A stretch of 55,144 nucleotides of DNA from an uncultured Bacteroidota bacterium (GTDB taxonomy: Bacteria > Bacteroidota > Bacteroidia > Chitinophagales > Chitinophagaceae), in NCBI GenBank assembly GCA_903821465.1, contig CAIJLK010000242.1, positions 1 to 55,144 of the forward strand. Direction: 5' to 3'. Position numbers and translations under genes: made by a program. Below the pieces are notes generated by a model. It was not told where the DNA came from. It saw only the letters and a list, made by a program, of their open reading frames with translations, and did not search any database. Shown in pieces: positions 8,801 through 17,884 of this stretch. Numbering within the stretch: position 1 is the stretch's first letter; each line of letters starts with the position of its first letter.

Positions 8801-10162
8801 ATGAAGGCTAACCGAATTTTTAAAATTTACATTCTAGAGGATGATCGATGGTATGGGGCGATGCTTGAGCATCATCTTTCTTTAAATCCTAATTATCAGG
8901 TTAGCAAATTTGAAAACGAACAAGCGTTTTTCAAAGCTATGATCGATGTGCCAGATATTGTAACCTTAGACTACTCTTTGACGGATATGGATGGGAGTCA
9001 GGTTTTGAAAAAAATACAGCAGATAAGCCCTCAAACAGAAGTGATTATTATTTCAGGCCAAGAAGATATTGCTACAGCGGTTAATTTATTAAAGACCGGT
9101 GCGTTTGATTATATCGTAAAGGATGAAGATACCCTCAATCGTTTATGGAAAGTTTTATTGCATTTACAGGAGATCAAAAACCTGAGAAAAGAAGTTGAAG
9201 ATCTGAAAAGTGAACTAAAAAAGAAATACGATTTTTCTAAAATCATAATTGGTCAGAGTGATGCCATCAAGCGGGTTTTTTCTCTAATTGAAAAAGCTAC
9301 GCAAACAAATATCACTGTGTCATTGAAAGGTGAAACAGGTACAGGAAAAGAGATGGTGGCAAAAGCGATTCATTATAATTCAGTCCGCCAAAAATTTCCA
9401 TTTATCGCTATAAATGTTGCCGCAATTCCAAAAGATCTCTTGGAAAGTGAATTATTTGGTCACGAAAAAGGGGCATTTACAGGAGCTTCTGATAAAAGAA
9501 TCGGCAAGTTTGAGGAAGCAAATAAAGGAACCATTTTTTTAGATGAAATTGGCGAGATGGACCCTTTGTTGCAGACTAAATTGTTAAGGGTTTTGCAAGA
9601 AAGAGAGATTACAAGAATAGGAGGAAATGCGGTGATTCCTATTGATATAAGAATTATTGTTGCTACGCATAAAAATTTACTGGAAGAAGTGAAAGCTAAA
9701 CGATTCCGCGACGATCTGTATTATCGATTATTAGGACTTCCTATTGAATTGCCCCCATTAAGAGAAAGAGATAACGACATTTTGATTCTTGCAAAATATT
9801 TTATCAATAGTTTCTGTACTGACAATATGCTTCCTATTAAATCTTTTTCCCCAGAATCCCTACAGCGCCTTCGTTCTTACCACTTTCCGGGGAATGTTCG
9901 TGAATTAAAATCGGTAGTTGAATTGGCGATTGTCATGTCAGACGGAGAGCAGATTGAAGCAAAAGATATTAATTTAGAGGTGTCAGAAAGTACTGCTAGT
10001 TTGTTGATGCAAGAGAAAACTTTGCGAGATTATGAGTTGATGATTATTCAACATTTTATGGAGAAGTATGATAATGATGTTTTAATTGTTGCAAAAAAAT
10101 TAGATGTTGGTAAGTCAACCATTTATAGAATGATTCAAAATGGCGACCTTAAACAAAAGTAA
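8801..10162 (+). CDS. NtrC-family sigma54-dependent response regulator
   Basis: This is a transcriptional activator that remodels sigma54 RNA polymerase when phosphorylated. In the 453-residue protein the receiver domain (7-125) has the acidic pair in LEDD (12-15) and phospho-acceptor Asp57; the conserved Lys is Lys107, but the following Pro is replaced by Asp. The AAA+ domain (about 145-380) has Walker A GETGTGKE (177-184), the sigma54-contact loop GAFTGA (224-229) and Walker B GTIFLDEIGE (243-252). A Fis-type HTH ends the protein (KKLDVGKSTIYRMIQ). The hybrid kinase gene follows 12 bases later and is the obvious partner. Its position between two halves of a polysaccharide locus suggests control of exopolysaccharide genes (inference). 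Confidence 0.95.
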   Translation: MKANRIFKIYILEDDRWYGAMLEHHLSLNPNYQVSKFENEQAFFKAMIDVPDIVTLDYSLTDMDGSQVLKKIQQISPQTEVIIISGQEDIATAVNLLKTGAFDYIVKDEDTLNRLWKVLLHLQEIKNLRKEVEDLKSELKKKYDFSKIIIGQSDAIKRVFSLIEKATQTNITVSLKGETGTGKEMVAKAIHYNSVRQKFPFIAINVAAIPKDLLESELFGHEKGAFTGASDKRIGKFEEANKGTIFLDEIGEMDPLLQTKLLRVLQEREITRIGGNAVIPIDIRIIVATHKNLLEEVKAKRFRDDLYYRLLGLPIELPPLRERDNDILILAKYFINSFCTDNMLPIKSFSPESLQRLRSYHFPGNVRELKSVVELAIVMSDGEQIEAKDINLEVSESTASLLMQEKTLRDYELMIIQHFMEKYDNDVLIVAKKLDVGKSTIYRMIQNGDLKQK

Positions 10163-10174
10163 ATAGTTCAAAAA

Positions 10175-12919
10175 TTGAGTTTGCAAAAGCTAACATTCGA
10201 TATTGACCAATGGGATAGATTATTTCCTTTTTTCATTCTTATCAATGAACAAATGGAGATTGTAAGTCATGGCAAGTCGATCGGGAAACAAAATAATATA
10301 CATAAAAATCAAAGATTCGAAACAGTCTTTCACATTAAAAATTCCATAAGTAGCGAACTTAGTTTTGAAAATATTAAGTCAAATAAAAGTAAAATATATT
10401 TTCTTGAAACGATCGATATTGCAACGCATCAAAATCTAAAGGGGCAGTTTGAGTATTTAGTAGATTCCAATCAACTTATTTTCATTGGGTCAGCTCTAAC
10501 TGAGAAGGAATTAACTGATGTGCGTCTTGAAACGCAAAGAGATTTTTATGAACGGGTATTGAATCAAATCCCATCTGACATAGCAGTATTCGACAAAGAT
10601 CATCGGTACTTATTTCTGAATCCTGTTGCCATTAAGGATCCCGAACTAAGATTTTGGATGTTGGGTAAAAGAGATGAGGATTATTGCCGCTTTAGAAATA
10701 AGCCAATAGAAATAATGGAAAGCCGTAGAGCTCTATTCAGCCGTGTACTAAAAGAGAAAAAGTTATTTGTATATGAAGAGACATTGATAGATAGGGAAGG
10801 TAATCCTGAATATCATTTGAGAAATATGTATCCTGTTCTTGACGAAAATGGGGAAGTGTCGATAGTAATCGGTTATGGCGTTAATATCACAGAAAGCAGA
10901 AATATTGAGATCCAGATGCGTATCAATGAAAAACGATATCGTGATCTATTTAATTATAGTCAGGCTTTGATTTGTACCCATGATCTGAATGGTATTATGC
11001 TTTCTGTTAATCCTGCTATATGTGATTCTTTAGGGTATTGTAGTGAAGAAATGGTTGGTAAATCTTTGGGCGATTTTATGCATCACAAAGATGCTGAAAA
11101 TCTCAAGAAAGATTATTTAGATATAATCAATAAAGACGGGAAAGGAAAAGGGGTATTCAGGGCCATGAGTAAAAATGGGAAAAAGCTATACTTACTTTTC
11201 CAAAACTATTTATTTGAAGAAAAAGGTATTGCCCCTTATATAATTGGATTCTCCCAAGATATTACTGAAAGAGTGCAGGCAGAAAATGAACTCTTGCTGG
11301 CTAAGCAGTTTACCGAAAATGTTTCTAAGGCAAAAGAGATTTTCCTTGCTAATATGAGTCATGAGATTAGAACTCCCATGAATGGAATTCTTGGTATCGC
11401 AAATTTGATGGCAAAAACGCAACTCGGAGAACAACAAAAAGATTACTTGAAATTGATTCTTGAATCTGCGAACAATCTCTTAGTAATTGTGAATGATGTT
11501 TTGGATATCGAAAAAATTGCATCAGGAAGGATTGAGTTTGAACAGATCCCATTTCTTTTTGAGGATAGAATTCGAACTTCTATGCAATCCTTTCAATATA
11601 AAGTAGAGGAGAAAGGACTCTTTATGAATTATATTTCTCCTTTAGAGGAAGACCTTGTACTAATAGGTGATCCTTATCGATTAAGTCAGATTTTCAATAA
11701 CCTTCTTAATAATGCCATCAAGTTTACCAATGAAGGAAAAATACTTATTGAGATTTCGGTAATTCAAAAGAAGGCTGATAAAATTATTATTCGATTCTCT
11801 ATATCTGATACTGGAATTGGGATAGATATGGGTCGGTTGGAAAATATTTTTGAACCTTTTATTCAAGCATCTACCGATACCACTCGGAAATTTGGTGGAA
11901 CAGGATTAGGACTTTCTATCTGTAAAGATTTAGTTGAAATGCAAGGAGGCCAGATCTCTGTTAATAGTGTTTTGCATCAGGGTACCACTTTCAATTTTCA
12001 ACTCCCATTTACGATTGGGTCAAAAGATATGCTGCTTGCTGAAGATCAGGCTCCGGAAGATTATAGCTTGTTAGGGAATAAGTATATTTTAATTGCGGAA
12101 GATGTGGAATTAAATCAATTCATCGCAAGGCAAATTCTGGAGACTTGGGGAATGAAAGTAGCCATTGCTAATAATGGAAAGGAAGCGGTTGATATGGTTT
12201 CGATAGAGCAATTCGATTTAATTCTTATGGATATTCAAATGCCAGAAATGAATGGTATTGAAGCTACCCAGATTATTCGAAAAATGCAGGAGGATAAAAT
12301 CGCTAAAATCCCAATTGTAGCTTTAACAGCAAATGCTTTAAAAGGTGATAACGTAAGATATCTTCAGGCTGGAATGAACGATTATATCACCAAGCCTTAT
12401 ACAGAAGCAAAACTATATTCTGTGATAAGCAAATTCTTGCAACCTGATCCAATTAAACTAGCTAGAAAAATTTCAAAAAAAGATCATAAATCTATTGAAT
12501 CCAAATCTAAAAGATTACTGGTTGAAGATTCTGATAAAAAGTTAAAAGCCCCTGTTGTGAAATTGTATGATTTAACAATGGTTGAATTAATTGGCAAAGG
12601 AAATCCCGGATTCATACAAAAGATGGTTTCATTGTTTTTAGAGCAAGTCTCTGAAGACTTAGAAAAAATGAATAAATCTGCTGAAATAGGGGATTGGGAT
12701 TTGGTTTCAAAAATTGCACACAGAATGAAATCTTCTATCGAAGGAATGGGAATTAATTTACTAAAAGATTCGATACGTGACATTGAAACAAAAACCCGCT
12801 TGAACAAACCCATCAATGATTCTGAAATTCATGTCCAGGTTCGTTTTGTTACCGCTACAATGGAAAAAGTTCTAGATCAACTTCGCATTGATTTTCCGGA
12901 AAGTTCTGTTCCCCAATAG
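10175..12919 (+). CDS. Soluble PAS hybrid histidine kinase with receiver and Hpt domains
   Basis: This cytoplasmic sensor kinase (914 residues, no membrane span) carries a complete phosphorelay. The order is: an N-terminal domain (about 5-110) with FDIDQWDRLFPFFILINE, like the haem-NO-binding-associated (HNOBA) PAS-like domains; PAS (about 125-240); PAS (about 255-370); HisKA with NMSHEIRTPMNG (His396); HATPase (N-box NNLLNNAIKF, G-boxes DTGIGI and GGTGLGLSI); receiver with phospho-acceptor Asp686 (LILMDIQMPEMNG); and C-terminal Hpt with AHRMKSS (His849). The start is a TTG at 10175; a second TTG two codons on is equally possible. It lies 12 bases after the NtrC-type regulator gene, its likely output. 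The signal is unknown; the first domain makes a small-molecule or redox cue possible. Confidence 0.93.
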   Translation: MSLQKLTFDIDQWDRLFPFFILINEQMEIVSHGKSIGKQNNIHKNQRFETVFHIKNSISSELSFENIKSNKSKIYFLETIDIATHQNLKGQFEYLVDSNQLIFIGSALTEKELTDVRLETQRDFYERVLNQIPSDIAVFDKDHRYLFLNPVAIKDPELRFWMLGKRDEDYCRFRNKPIEIMESRRALFSRVLKEKKLFVYEETLIDREGNPEYHLRNMYPVLDENGEVSIVIGYGVNITESRNIEIQMRINEKRYRDLFNYSQALICTHDLNGIMLSVNPAICDSLGYCSEEMVGKSLGDFMHHKDAENLKKDYLDIINKDGKGKGVFRAMSKNGKKLYLLFQNYLFEEKGIAPYIIGFSQDITERVQAENELLLAKQFTENVSKAKEIFLANMSHEIRTPMNGILGIANLMAKTQLGEQQKDYLKLILESANNLLVIVNDVLDIEKIASGRIEFEQIPFLFEDRIRTSMQSFQYKVEEKGLFMNYISPLEEDLVLIGDPYRLSQIFNNLLNNAIKFTNEGKILIEISVIQKKADKIIIRFSISDTGIGIDMGRLENIFEPFIQASTDTTRKFGGTGLGLSICKDLVEMQGGQISVNSVLHQGTTFNFQLPFTIGSKDMLLAEDQAPEDYSLLGNKYILIAEDVELNQFIARQILETWGMKVAIANNGKEAVDMVSIEQFDLILMDIQMPEMNGIEATQIIRKMQEDKIAKIPIVALTANALKGDNVRYLQAGMNDYITKPYTEAKLYSVISKFLQPDPIKLARKISKKDHKSIESKSKRLLVEDSDKKLKAPVVKLYDLTMVELIGKGNPGFIQKMVSLFLEQVSEDLEKMNKSAEIGDWDLVSKIAHRMKSSIEGMGINLLKDSIRDIETKTRLNKPINDSEIHVQVRFVTATMEKVLDQLRIDFPESSVPQ

Positions 12920-12937
12920 AAAGCCTTTACCTGTTAT

Positions 12938-14743
12938 TTAATTAAATAATTCAAAGTTTTTGATACTTGTTAGTGTGTGCTGATCTTCGAGTGTTGTTGC
13001 ACAGGCTTCTGCATGCGGTAATTCATACTTGAAAAAGAATTCCATCGTATGTATTTTACCTTCATAAAAACTTTGATTATTTGATTGAAAGTCTGACTGA
13101 CTTATTTTCTTTGCAGCTACGACCGACATTTTCAGCCATTGCCAAGCTATGACTATATGCCCAGCCATTTCCATAAATACTGTTGCATCTGATAGATATC
13201 TTTCGAGATCTCCTTTAACAGCATAGCCAGATAAATGTTCTAGAACTTTACTCATTCTCTGTAATTCCTGGCCAAGTTTTTTTGCATAGGGGATTAGTTG
13301 TTCATAGGCACTTGCCTCTTGCATGGTATTGGTTATGGATAAGATTAAGAGCTTGACTGCCTTTCCGTTTTGCAATACCACTTTTCTTCCCAATAGGTCC
13401 ATCGATTGTATTCCAGTAGTTCCTTCATATAATGACATGATCTTTAAATCACGATATAATTGTTGAACAGGGAAATCGGTTGTGAATCCATATCCACCCA
13501 AAGTTTGTATTGCCAATGAGGCAGATCTGCTTCCCTGTTCTGAAGCATAAGTTTTTACAATAGGAGTAAGGAGTTCAAGCAACAATAAATTATTATCCTT
13601 TTCTTCGCCCTCTGTTCCATGCACTTGATCGTAGAGTTTATTACATTCCATTGCCAGCGATAAAGAAGCTTCTGCAATTGATTTTTGTGTAAGCAGCATA
13701 CGCTGTACATCTGCGTGGTTGATGATTAAAGTAGGGGGCTTGCTAGGATCTTTTTCAGAAACCAATCGTCCCTGTGGACGCTCCAGGCAATATTGCAGTG
13801 AAGCCTGATACGCAGCCATAGCAACAGCTGCAGCACATTGTCCCACACTGATTCTTGCACCATTCATCATCTGAAACATATAGGATAGTCCCTTATGCGG
13901 TTCTCCAACTAGGAAAGCCCTACAATCGTCATTGTCACCAAAGGACAAGTGAGTAGTTGCATAACCTCTTTGTCCCATTTTTTGAAAATCGCCAGCACAA
14001 TGAACATCATTGTATCGCATAGTTCCATCAGCTTCCAGCGTGTATTTTGGAATGATAAACAAGGAGATTCCTTTTACACCCGCAGGTGCTCCTTCAATTC
14101 TTGCAAGGGTGAGGTGTACAAAATTATCTACCGCTTCATGTTGCCCGCCTGAGATAAATATTTTTTGTCCCTTTACAAAATAATAACCCTTTTCAGTTGC
14201 TTTTGCACTAGTAATAATATCAGAGAGTGAACTTCCTGCCTGTGGTTCAGTCAAAGCCATGGTACCCTGCCATCGACCTTCATAAATAGGAGGCACATAA
14301 GTTTCTATTTGTTCTTGGTTTCCAAAACTAGTGATGAGATCTGCTGAGCCAGTCGATAGACCAATATAGCCTTGAACACTATTATTTGCGGATTGAAAAA
14401 TGCTTTGTCCAGTATTGAATATCATTTCTGGCAATTGCATGCCACCGTGTTCAAATTTAGCGGCTCCCCCGATCCAACTTTGAGCTGCTGCTGATTGAAT
14501 GATCTTTTTTAATTGGGGATGTGTTTTTACAGCCCCTTTGCCGTCATAAGTTGCTGGATGTTCATCTAATATTTTGAAATAAGGAAACATTTCCTGATCA
14601 GCTAAAAGCTTTGCTGATTCAAGGATCATCCATGTTTGCTCTGCATCTAAATGGGCAAATCTCTCATACTTAAATAAAGTGTCAACTCGATGTGTGTCGA
14701 ATAAAAGAAAGCGAATGAATTCCATGCTTGTATAGCGTGCCAT
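12938..14743 (-). CDS. Acyl-CoA dehydrogenase
   Basis: This is an FAD-dependent acyl-CoA dehydrogenase introducing an alpha-beta double bond into an acyl-CoA. It is 601 residues, the long form with a C-terminal extra helical domain (about 460-601). FAD/substrate motifs are TEPQAGSSLSD (165-175), KIFISGG (194-200), MGQRG (256-260), LGGYGF (415-420) and YEGTTGIQ (439-446) with the probable catalytic base Glu440. The chain-length preference is not evident. It is the last gene of a three-gene minus-strand operon after the MDR-MaoC fusion (36-base gap), so the two probably act in sequence in beta-oxidation or a related acyl-CoA route. It ends 18 bases from the convergent hybrid kinase gene. Confidence 0.93.
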   Translation of the reverse strand: MARYTSMEFIRFLLFDTHRVDTLFKYERFAHLDAEQTWMILESAKLLADQEMFPYFKILDEHPATYDGKGAVKTHPQLKKIIQSAAAQSWIGGAAKFEHGGMQLPEMIFNTGQSIFQSANNSVQGYIGLSTGSADLITSFGNQEQIETYVPPIYEGRWQGTMALTEPQAGSSLSDIITSAKATEKGYYFVKGQKIFISGGQHEAVDNFVHLTLARIEGAPAGVKGISLFIIPKYTLEADGTMRYNDVHCAGDFQKMGQRGYATTHLSFGDNDDCRAFLVGEPHKGLSYMFQMMNGARISVGQCAAAVAMAAYQASLQYCLERPQGRLVSEKDPSKPPTLIINHADVQRMLLTQKSIAEASLSLAMECNKLYDQVHGTEGEEKDNNLLLLELLTPIVKTYASEQGSRSASLAIQTLGGYGFTTDFPVQQLYRDLKIMSLYEGTTGIQSMDLLGRKVVLQNGKAVKLLILSITNTMQEASAYEQLIPYAKKLGQELQRMSKVLEHLSGYAVKGDLERYLSDATVFMEMAGHIVIAWQWLKMSVVAAKKISQSDFQSNNQSFYEGKIHTMEFFFKYELPHAEACATTLEDQHTLTSIKNFELFN

Positions 14744-14779
14744 ACTATAAATATTTGTATGAATTTATTATATTATTTT

Positions 14780-16294
14780 TTAAAAGATCATACTGATTAT
14801 TTCAGCTACATAAGCTGGTTTTTCTTGCCCCTTTATTTCAATACTACAATTCAAAAAAAGCTTCACGGCCCCATTGGATAATTCTGCTACATCTTGAATA
14901 CTGGCGGTCATTCTAATATCGCTATCGACAGGAACGGGACTAATAAATCTCGCTTTATTTACGCCGTAATTCACAAATGAGTTAATGTTCTCAATTGATA
15001 TAAGTTGATAAAAAAAATGGGAAGCAAGCGACATGGTTAGATAGCCATGTGCGATTGTTTTGCCAGCAGGTAAATATTTCTTTGCTTTTTCAGTGTCAAT
15101 ATGCACCCATTGAAAGTCCATCGTAGCTTCCGCAAATTGGTTGATTCTTTCTTGGGTCATTTTAAGCCATGCTGTTGTGCCCAAGTTCTTCCCAATATGA
15201 TCTTTAAGAACTGACTTGTCTTTGAAGATGCTTGGTATTTGATTACTATCATTTTTAATTGGTTCTTGTTTGGGGATTGACTGTTGGATTGATTTTTCGA
15301 TTTGTTCTTCTACCCAGTCACCAATTTTTATGATTGCTTTTCCGATTACTTTTCTTTCGAGTAAATCTTGTAATGCATCTGCTGCATTTTCTAATGAATA
15401 GATTTTATATCGATGTTGCTTTAATTTTCCAGCAATCATCCAATTCACCAATTCACCCATATTTTTCAGACTTTCTATTGGTTCTTTCTCTGCAAAAGAT
15501 CCCCAGAAAATACCTATGATAGAGCAACCTTTTAGTAATGCAAGGTTTAGCGGAATGGCTGGAATATTGCCGCTTGCAAAACCTACTACCAGATATCTTC
15601 CTTTCCAAGCCATTGATCTGATTGCAGGTTCCGCAAACAAACCTCCAACAGGATCATATACTATGTCTACCCCTTGATTATTTGTGATCTCTTGAATTTT
15701 TTTTCTTAGATCTTCCTGAAGATAATTGATGGTAAAATCTGCTCCTTTCTCTTTGCAGATTGCCAGTTTCTCATTGGTAGATGCACAAGCAATAACCTTA
15801 GCACCCATCAATTTGGCAAGTTCAACTGCTGCTAGTCCCACTCCTCCAGCAGCGCCAAGTATTAAAATAGTTTCTCCAGATTTGATTGCTGCCTTTTGTT
15901 TTAAGGCATAATAAGAAGTTCCATAATTGTATAAAGTACCTGCTGCACTTAAATAGTCAATCTCTTCAGGAAGCGGAAAAACACGATTTGCATCAACTGC
16001 AACTTCTTCTGCAAATCCGCCCCAACCACTGAGTGCCAAAACACGCATCCCCTTAGAAAATTGGGTTACATTTTTGCCAACCGATATAATGGTACCCGAA
16101 AGTTCCCCACCGGGAGCAAATGGTAGTTCCGGTTTGAATTGGTATTTGCCCTCGATAATAAGATTATCAGGAAAGTTAACGCCACAGGCTTTAACAGCAA
16201 TTAGAACTTGATTTTCGTTAATGGTAGGAGAGGCAGTATCTCTTACCATAAGTTGCTTAGGACTTCCAAAATTTTCACATAATAATGCTTTCAT
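14780..16294 (-). CDS. Fusion of quinone oxidoreductase-like MDR and MaoC-like hydratase
   Basis: One uninterrupted 504-residue reading frame joins two enzymes. Residues 1-325 are a zinc-free medium-chain dehydrogenase/reductase of the NADPH:quinone or enoyl-CoA reductase type, with GVNFPDNLIIEGKY, the NADPH-binding GAAGGVGLAAVELAK and DPVGG. After a linker (about 326-355), residues 355-504 form a MaoC/NodN-type hotdog hydratase with MTQERINQFAEATMDFQW, then VHIDTEKA and the IAHGYLTMSL block; the conserved Asp and His are present. A bifunctional (R)-hydratase plus reductase acting on acyl-CoA is the simplest reading. It sits between a GT2 gene (9-base gap) and the acyl-CoA dehydrogenase gene. 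Substrates are not determined. Confidence 0.85.
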   Translation of the reverse strand: MKALLCENFGSPKQLMVRDTASPTINENQVLIAVKACGVNFPDNLIIEGKYQFKPELPFAPGGELSGTIISVGKNVTQFSKGMRVLALSGWGGFAEEVAVDANRVFPLPEEIDYLSAAGTLYNYGTSYYALKQKAAIKSGETILILGAAGGVGLAAVELAKLMGAKVIACASTNEKLAICKEKGADFTINYLQEDLRKKIQEITNNQGVDIVYDPVGGLFAEPAIRSMAWKGRYLVVGFASGNIPAIPLNLALLKGCSIIGIFWGSFAEKEPIESLKNMGELVNWMIAGKLKQHRYKIYSLENAADALQDLLERKVIGKAIIKIGDWVEEQIEKSIQQSIPKQEPIKNDSNQIPSIFKDKSVLKDHIGKNLGTTAWLKMTQERINQFAEATMDFQWVHIDTEKAKKYLPAGKTIAHGYLTMSLASHFFYQLISIENINSFVNYGVNKARFISPVPVDSDIRMTASIQDVAELSNGAVKLFLNCSIEIKGQEKPAYVAEIISMIF

Positions 16295-16303
16295 GGGGTG
16301 GAT

Positions 16304-17161
16304 TTATAAGTCTGTTCTTCCTTCAATAGTCATACCGAGCATCCGCTTGATCCGCTTAATACTACCAAACCAAAGTCCCCCATCCATTTGAATTCTGCGA
16401 TCGGCTGTCCATACCAATGCTTTAGTAGTAGTTACCTGATAGAGTTTGCCAAATTTCTTTTCACGAAGTTTCAAGGCCAGCCACCCGTCTTCATTAGTTC
16501 CAGGAGGATGGTTGAACCCTTCTACTGCAAGTGCTTGTTCTTTTTTGAAACCTGAATTGAATCCATATACATTAACAGCTTCATCTTTGAAAATTTTATT
16601 AAACCAACGCATCAGATCGGCCAGATACTCATAACAAAAATATATCCACCTAGAAGTGCCAGCGGTTGGGATAAAAGAAAATTTGCCGTAAACCGAAGCG
16701 ATATCAGCATTTTCTGCTAAGGGTTTCACCATTTCTTCAATCCAATACATAGGATAGATAGTGTCTGCATCAGCATTAAGAATATATTTTCCATTTGCAG
16801 CATTGAGTCCTGCATTTCTTGCGGCAGTAATACCTTGTACTGTTTCCAAAATACAGCGAATGCCAGCTTCTTTCACAAGGCTTTCGGTACAATCTTTTGA
16901 ATTATTATTCACTACTAGGATCTCTACATTGTAGTTACAACGGTTGTTAGCAAGTGCACTTAAGGTTTTTAAAATATTTGCTTCTTCGTTGTAAGCTGGA
17001 ATAACAACAGAAACTTCGGGCTTGCCTTTTTGAAGTAATGGGTAGACAGATCGTATATCTGAACAGGTTTTTTCAGCAGATTCCGCCAAATAAAACTGCT
17101 TTTTGATATATGCAGGAATCGCAATTGGGCGCATAAAGTGGGACTTGAAATTTGATAACAA
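16304..17161 (-). CDS. Glycosyltransferase family 2
   Basis: This is a cytoplasmic-face GT-A glycosyltransferase of 285 residues. It shows SVVIPAYNEEANILKTL (nucleotide-sugar site), EILVVNNNSKD, GITAARNAGL, the metal-binding ADADT and the acceptor-side NEDGWLALKL. There are no obvious membrane spans beyond one hydrophobic patch around YFCYEYLADLM. The start is either the ATG at 17161 or the ATG nine codons later (17134). It is the first gene of a minus-strand operon with the MDR-MaoC fusion and the acyl-CoA dehydrogenase, an odd pairing with lipid-type enzymes. Its product could belong to the neighbouring polysaccharide system or to a glycolipid route; the sequence does not decide. Confidence 0.85.
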   Translation of the reverse strand: MLSNFKSHFMRPIAIPAYIKKQFYLAESAEKTCSDIRSVYPLLQKGKPEVSVVIPAYNEEANILKTLSALANNRCNYNVEILVVNNNSKDCTESLVKEAGIRCILETVQGITAARNAGLNAANGKYILNADADTIYPMYWIEEMVKPLAENADIASVYGKFSFIPTAGTSRWIYFCYEYLADLMRWFNKIFKDEAVNVYGFNSGFKKEQALAVEGFNHPPGTNEDGWLALKLREKKFGKLYQVTTTKALVWTADRRIQMDGGLWFGSIKRIKRMLGMTIEGRTDL

Positions 17162-17468
17162 TAATCTGATATATGAACCTAAGCCATTTCAATTAGCTAA
17201 GTTAGAAAAAAGAGTCAAGATGGGTCATTCCAATTTTGATAATTACCACACTCAAGACCTTCTATTTAAATCAGCATTCCAAACGATACTAGAATATATA
17301 TTTAAATATTGGGTATCAAAATGATATTAATATTTAATTAATACTAATTTGTCGGTGATTTATGAGGTGAAGTCTGTATTTTTACATGTGTTCGTGCAGT
17401 GTATTGATTTTTCAGGAAACCCGAATGAATATTCGGTTTAAAATTCAAAAGAACACTATTTACATTTT
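17162..17468. other. 307-base divergent intergenic region with an inverted repeat
   Basis: No gene is visible in this A/T-rich stretch between a minus-strand GT2 operon and the plus-strand receiver/transferase pair. It holds a short hairpin, CCGAAT-GAAT-ATTCGG (17421-17436), 33 bases before the receiver start, and TATTTTTA near 17378, a weak match to the -7 element. It must carry both divergent promoters. Confidence 0.4.
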
Positions 17469-17870
17469 ATGGCAACTGTTGACTCTAATTCTTTAAAGAT
17501 GTTAATTGTAGAGGATGATAAATTCATGCAATCAATTCTTAGCAAATATTTCAGTAATCATTTTCATTTAGAGGTTTTTTCTGATGGGTTTGAGGCATTA
17601 GCTTATTTACAAGAAGGCAATATCCCTGACTTAATAATAACTGATTTAAATACGCCTAAAATGGGGGGACTTGATTTGATCAAACAGGTTAAGGCTAGTG
17701 ATTTTTTTAATTCCATTCCCATGATGGTTCTCTCAGGTGAGGATAGTTCTGAAATGATTGTAAAGTGTTTGGATGCTGGTGCTGATGATTTTATAGTGAA
17801 GCCCTTTAATCCGAAGGAATTAGAAGCAAGAATTAAAGTAGTTCTGAGAAGAACAGGCAATCTATTATGA
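17469..17870 (+). CDS. Stand-alone response regulator receiver protein (CheY-like)
   Basis: This is a single-domain receiver of 133 residues with all conserved residues: Glu15-Asp16-Asp17 (VEDD), phospho-acceptor Asp59 (ITDLNTPKMGG), Ser89 (VLSGED) and Lys111-Pro112 (VKPFNP). No output domain is present. The next gene, 14 bases downstream, encodes a sugar transferase with a degenerate receiver at its N-terminus, and both proteins contain a similar PFNP segment (PFNPKELEAR here, PFNPEKFETR there). The two may have arisen by duplication, and phosphorylated receiver may act on the fused protein directly. This is inference. The hybrid kinase at 10175 is the nearest phosphodonor. Confidence 0.92.
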   Translation: MATVDSNSLKMLIVEDDKFMQSILSKYFSNHFHLEVFSDGFEALAYLQEGNIPDLIITDLNTPKMGGLDLIKQVKASDFFNSIPMMVLSGEDSSEMIVKCLDAGADDFIVKPFNPKELEARIKVVLRRTGNLL

Positions 17871-17884
17871 TTCATTAATTTGTT

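Noticed and set aside
17103-17324. A 73-residue plus-strand reading frame across the GT2 start
   Set aside because: It overlaps the start of a clear GT2 gene on the other strand, has no recognisable domain and no nearby promoter, so it is a shadow frame.
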